A DNA stretch of 8,540 nucleotides from Acidobacteriota bacterium. Its GTDB lineage: Bacteria > Acidobacteriota > Terriglobia > Terriglobales > Acidobacteriaceae. The translations under genes were made by a program, and so were the position numbers. The notes below the pieces were generated by a model. It did not search any database. It worked only from the letters and a program-made list of their open reading frames with translations, and was not told the DNA's origin. Of the stretch, positions 5,355-8,540 are shown one piece after another; position 1 is the stretch's first letter, and each line of letters starts with the position of its first letter. Where the stretch lies: positions 1 to 8,540 of the forward strand of contig JAJZHR010000074.1 in assembly GCA_021810815.1 (NCBI GenBank), given 5' to 3'.

Positions 5355-8300
5355 GCTGCCCCAACGGTCTGCGAATCCTGTGGAAGGATCTGGCCCCACA
5401 GATGTTCCCGGCTGTGTTAGAGCTGTCTGTGTCCCGGTGACGGTGTTGATAGTGATCGTCGTTGTGACTGGCCCGCTGGAGAGAGCGACGCTGGGGGCGA
5501 GCACCGAGCAGAAAGCCGCAGGGACGCTTGCCTGTGGAGAGCAGCCGAGAGCGACCACCCCCTGGTATCCGCCAGTCGGCGCAAGGATAAGTGTGTACGT
5601 CGCCGCCTGCCCCTGCTGCACGGTTGCACTGAGCGAAGAGCCGGACGCAGTGGCCATTGAGAACGAACCCGTCTGCAGACCGGTTCCAATCAGAGGCACG
5701 GTCATGGGCGAGGCTGGGTCGCTGCTGCTGACGGTGAGGGAAGCGGTGCGCGCGCCGACAGCAGTGGGCGTGAAGGTGACCCCGAGCAGGCAGCTTGCTC
5801 TGGCAGCGATGGTCGCCGACGGGCATCCGGTCGTCACAACGAAGTCGCTGGTTGCGACGATGCTCGCCTGCAGAGCGCTCACGGGTGCTGTTCCGTTGTT
5901 GATCAGCGCGAGCGTGAGAGCGGCGGACTGACCGAGAGGAACCGCGCCGAAGTTGAGCGAGGCCGCGCCGAGCTGTAATTGCGATTGCGCTCCGGTGCCC
6001 GTCAACGGAACTGCGAGCGGCTGCGATGTGGCCGAGTTGGCGATGCTGAGCGTTCCTGCGAGTGCTCCCGATTGCGTGGGGGAGAACGAGACCTGCAGCG
6101 TGCAAATAGCTCCTGCTGCGAGCGCGGCTCCGCTGGCAGGGCAGTTTCCTGTTTCCGAGTAGTCGCCGGTGATGCTGATTGCACCAAGCGTGATCTGACT
6201 GCTGCTGGTGTTGGTGAGTACGACGGGCAAGTGCGTTGTCGCGCCCGTGGTGACTGCTCCGAAGCTCAGGCGAGCGGGCGCAATTGAAATGGCCGCTGGC
6301 TGCGCCGTTCCCAGAAGGCTGACGAATTCCAGCGCGGTGCTGCTGTCCGACTCGATCTCCACCGCGCCGATTCGCTGCCCTGAGGTCTGCGGCGAAAAGG
6401 CGACGGTGAAGGAGCAGCTTTGCGCAGGGGCGAGGGCCGTGACGCAGTCGCCGTTGTTCACAGAGAAATCCGGCGTTGTGGCGGGTGCCACCGGGCTGGC
6501 CTGCAACGCCGCGATGTGGATGGTCGTGGTTCCCGTGTTGGCAATGGTCACCGTCTGCGCCGCCGTGCTGTTGCCAACGGAGACCGCCGGAAACACGAGC
6601 GAACTTTGCGACAGGTTGAAGCTGATGAGTTCGCCGCTATTGCTTGGCGTTTGCGCGGGGGCTGCTTGCGCCAGCCCGACCAGATCCAGAATGTCCGGAC
6701 CGCTGACCGAGTCGCTCTCGATCACCACTGTCCCCGTCTGCTGCATGGCCGTGGGAGGCGTGGTTCCGGTGGCGTACTGGTAGAGGGGCGAGTAGGTGAT
6801 GGTGACAGCGCAGGACGCTCCAGCAGCGAGAGTTGCCGCGCAGTTGCTGGTGGAAATGAACGGAAATTCGCTGGTGATCCGCCGGATGTTCAGCGGTCCT
6901 GCGCCGTTGCTGGTCAGCGTGAGGATCTTCTTCGAGGTTTGTCCCGATACGACGGTTCCGAAGTCTGTGGCTGCCGCACCGGGCGCGGCTCCGCTGATGG
7001 AAAGCGAGCTTCCTCCCTGGCCATAGCCTTGCAGGTACAGGATGCCGTCCAGGGTTCCGCTGTTGTCGCCTGGGTCGCCGCGCACCAGGAGAGAGCCTGT
7101 GGCTGCGCCGTTGGTGAGTGGTAGAAACTCGACCGAGAACTGGCAGCTTGCCTGCGGAGCGAGAGCAGCGCAGGGCGCGCTGGCGAGGGCGAATTGCCGA
7201 GGGAAGTCCAGCGTGAGAGTGACGGCCTTCGACGTGAGATTGGTGATGGTGTAGCTGCGAACGCTGCCGGCAGTCATTGCGGAGACAGGGCCGTAGTCCA
7301 TCGCGGCAGGAGTGATGGACAGGCCAGCATCCTCTGCGCTGTACGCACCGTTTAGAGCCACCGAGTAAGTCGCGAGCGTGGATGGGCCGCCGCCTGCTCC
7401 CGGCGTGGTCACCGGGATTTGCAGCGTGTCCGTGACCAGTGAACTACCCGGCGCGTACGCCACCTGGATCGTGCAACTGCTGGCCGCGCCTGCGTTCGGC
7501 GGCAGGGTTCCACACTGGCTGGTCGCTTTGAAGGAAGGCGTTCCGGCAGTGGGCGTTCCTACCTGCTCGTTTGCGGCAGAGGTATTCGTCACGGTCACGG
7601 TCTGGGTGATGGCGCTTGCGCTGGCAATGTTGCTGAAGGTCAGCGAGGTGGGGCTGAGCGCGATGCCCGGGTCTGCTCCGCCGTAGCCGCTCAGAGCGGA
7701 GATCAGCGCCGTCTGGCCTGCTGTCAGCGTCCCGTCCCGAGGGCCCTGCGCGGTCGGCGTGAACGTCAAAGCGAGGCTGCAACTCTCTCCCGCGCCCAGG
7801 GATGCGGCGCAGGTGGTGCTGGTCAGGCTGAAATCTCCGGTGAGTGCAGGCGCGCTGAGGGCGACCGGTTGTGCCGCTCCGTTGGTGATGGTGAAGCTCT
7901 GCGTCCCGCTGACGGAATGCAGGGCGACCGGGCCGAAATCTGCGGAAGCGGGCGACAGATACGGTCCGTTCAGCGTCAGCCCGACGCCGCTCAAAGCGAG
8001 CACATAAGGATTGCCGCCACTGGTGGTCGAGATTTGCAGTGTACCGGACAGGAGCCCCTCTGCCGATGGCGTGAACTGCACTCCGATCCAGCAGTTCGCG
8101 CAACTGCTGGCAATGCTGGGCTGAAAGTCGTCGGCTGAGGGTTGGCCATGACCGTAGCCCTGCTCCTCCACCAGCACCACTTCGAAATCCGTGCTGGCGG
8201 TGGCCGTGAGGGACGTGAAGGGCTGGCTCAGCTTGATCCACTGAACTTTCGGTTCATCCACGGGAACGCTGCCGAAGTCGAGAGATCCGTTGTCCGCTGG

Positions 8301-8540
8301 AGCGATGGCCGTCCCTGTGCCGGAGAGGGCGACGTTGATCGCGCTTCCGCCGCCTGCGGTCACACTCAGCAGTCCCTGGCGCAATCCCGCCTGAGAAGGA
8401 GCGAACGTGACCGCTGCCGTGCAGCTTCCACCCCCAGCTAGCGACGCGGGGCAGGTGGTGGTGTAGCTGAAGTCTCCGGTGGCCGCCAGCGCAAGCGTGA
8501 ACGCGTTGCTGCCCGTGTTCGTGATGAGCACTTGCTGCGT
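5085..8540 (-). CDS. Large choice-of-anchor D repeat surface protein (5' end outside window)
   Basis: The frame is open from the right edge to a TAG at 5085-5087, giving 1151 visible residues; the N-terminus and any signal peptide lie beyond the window. The visible part has nine immunoglobulin-like repeats of about 100 residues of the choice-of-anchor D (ASH-like) type, the first incomplete. Each runs from a strand such as LSFGAV, through T(I/V)TNTG, to C...LAAGASC...VTFTP and a closing LxGTG. A different Ig-like domain follows at about 955-1039 (GGYQGVVALGCS, AAFCSV). Then come two hydrophobic segments around a basic stretch, GCGS, and a short Thr-rich beta tail. Such proteins are exported and thought to act at the cell surface; no catalytic site is seen and the ligand is unknown. 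A possible start near 8531 is GTG inside a repeat and is not a real start. Confidence 0.88.
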   Translation of the reverse strand, partial: TQQVLITNTGSNAFTLALAATGDFSYTTTCPASLAGGGSCTAAVTFAPSQAGLRQGLLSVTAGGGSAINVALSGTGTAIAPADNGSLDFGSVPVDEPKVQWIKLSQPFTSLTATASTDFEVVLVEEQGYGHGQPSADDFQPSIASSCANCWIGVQFTPSAEGLLSGTLQISTTSGGNPYVLALSGVGLTLNGPYLSPASADFGPVALHSVSGTQSFTITNGAAQPVALSAPALTGDFSLTSTTCAASLGAGESCSLALTFTPTAQGPRDGTLTAGQTALISALSGYGGADPGIALSPTSLTFSNIASASAITQTVTVTNTSAANEQVGTPTAGTPSFKATSQCGTLPPNAGAASSCTIQVAYAPGSSLVTDTLQIPVTTPGAGGGPSTLATYSVALNGAYSAEDAGLSITPAAMDYGPVSAMTAGSVRSYTITNLTSKAVTLTLDFPRQFALASAPCAALAPQASCQFSVEFLPLTNGAATGSLLVRGDPGDNSGTLDGILYLQGYGQGGSSLSISGAAPGAAATDFGTVVSGQTSKKILTLTSNGAGPLNIRRITSEFPFISTSNCAATLAAGASCAVTITYSPLYQYATGTTPPTAMQQTGTVVIESDSVSGPDILDLVGLAQAAPAQTPSNSGELISFNLSQSSLVFPAVSVGNSTAAQTVTIANTGTTTIHIAALQASPVAPATTPDFSVNNGDCVTALAPAQSCSFTVAFSPQTSGQRIGAVEIESDSSTALEFVSLLGTAQPAAISIAPARLSFGAVTTGATTHLPVVLTNTSSSQITLGAISITGDYSETGNCPASGAALAAGAICTLQVSFSPTQSGALAGTLSIANSATSQPLAVPLTGTGAQSQLQLGAASLNFGAVPLGQSAALTLALINNGTAPVSALQASIVATSDFVVTTGCPSATIAARASCLLGVTFTPTAVGARTASLTVSSSDPASPMTVPLIGTGLQTGSFSMATASGSSLSATVQQGQAATYTLILAPTGGYQGVVALGCSPQASVPAAFCSVLAPSVALSSGPVTTTITINTVTGTQTALTQPGTSVGPDPSTGFADRWGSKTLLALMLPLGLAFLGGIRRSRAGKLPRLLVWLLLSAAAAISTQGCGSAGNPNLTYAAPGTYPYLVTATSTNGLQITQTVTLNLTVTAR
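5679..8540 (-). repeat. Nine tandem ~100-residue Ig-like repeats within the surface protein
   Basis: By my reading the units lie, in protein order, at 8313-8540 (partial), 7980-8291, 7680-7970, 7344-7667, 7020-7322, 6669-7004, 6303-6626, 5991-6290 and 5679-5978. Most units hold two cysteines about 10-14 residues apart in C(A/P)ASLAAGASC, which could form a disulfide outside the cell. The second unit is the most divergent: it has CANCWIG in place of the usual pair and an insert with GYGHGQ. Boundaries are approximate. The copies diverge strongly at DNA level, so the expansion is old. Confidence 0.8.

Noticed and set aside
4996..6105. - strand open frame of 369 codons within the surface protein gene
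   Set aside because: Alternative-frame shadow rich in Arg/His/Ser; the surface protein frame has clear repeats and runs straight through.

Overview
The window is GC-rich bacterial chromosome with strongly GC-biased third codon positions. It most resembles an Acidobacteriota (Terriglobia-type) genome. That is an inference from three things: the large choice-of-anchor D surface protein with its unusual C-terminus, PLP synthesis by the PdxS/PdxT route, and the many short palindromic and tandem repeats between genes. No marker gene here fixes the taxon.

Layout: a short C-terminal piece of an unrecognised gene lies on the + strand at the left edge (2-211). All other genes are on the - strand. Read in their own direction, right to left, they are: a very large repeat-built cell-surface protein, cut by the right edge (5085-8540); a class I SAM-dependent methyltransferase (4319-4927); a threonine dehydratase-like PLP enzyme (3331-4308); a PaaI-type hotdog thioesterase (2696-3220); pdxS (1407-2366); and pdxT (546-1145).

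The methyltransferase and dehydratase are 10 bases apart and surely co-transcribed. The thioesterase follows after 110 bases that hold a striking 11-bp repeat array, which also encodes the last residues of the dehydratase. A hairpin with a T-run at 2593-2613 probably ends this transcript. pdxS then has its own promoter-like sequence and a strong ribosome binding site. PdxS and PdxT form the two-subunit PLP synthase. They are usually close neighbours, but here 261 bases of hairpin and 7-bp tandem repeats separate them. PLP made by PdxST is the cofactor of the nearby dehydratase, a plausible but unproven functional link.

The spacers are rich in repeats: a palindrome and degenerate repeats at 294-440, a 7-bp array at 1214-1269, a hairpin at 1368-1392, a 22-bp tandem repeat at 2405-2449, paired hairpins at 2459-2512 and the 11-bp array at 3287-3377. 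I found no CRISPR array, transposase, tRNA, rRNA or defence system. The genes are mostly housekeeping. The parts most worth a second look are the repeat-encoded enzyme tail, the split pdxS-pdxT pair, the duplicated pdxS promoter region and the C-terminal module of the surface protein.
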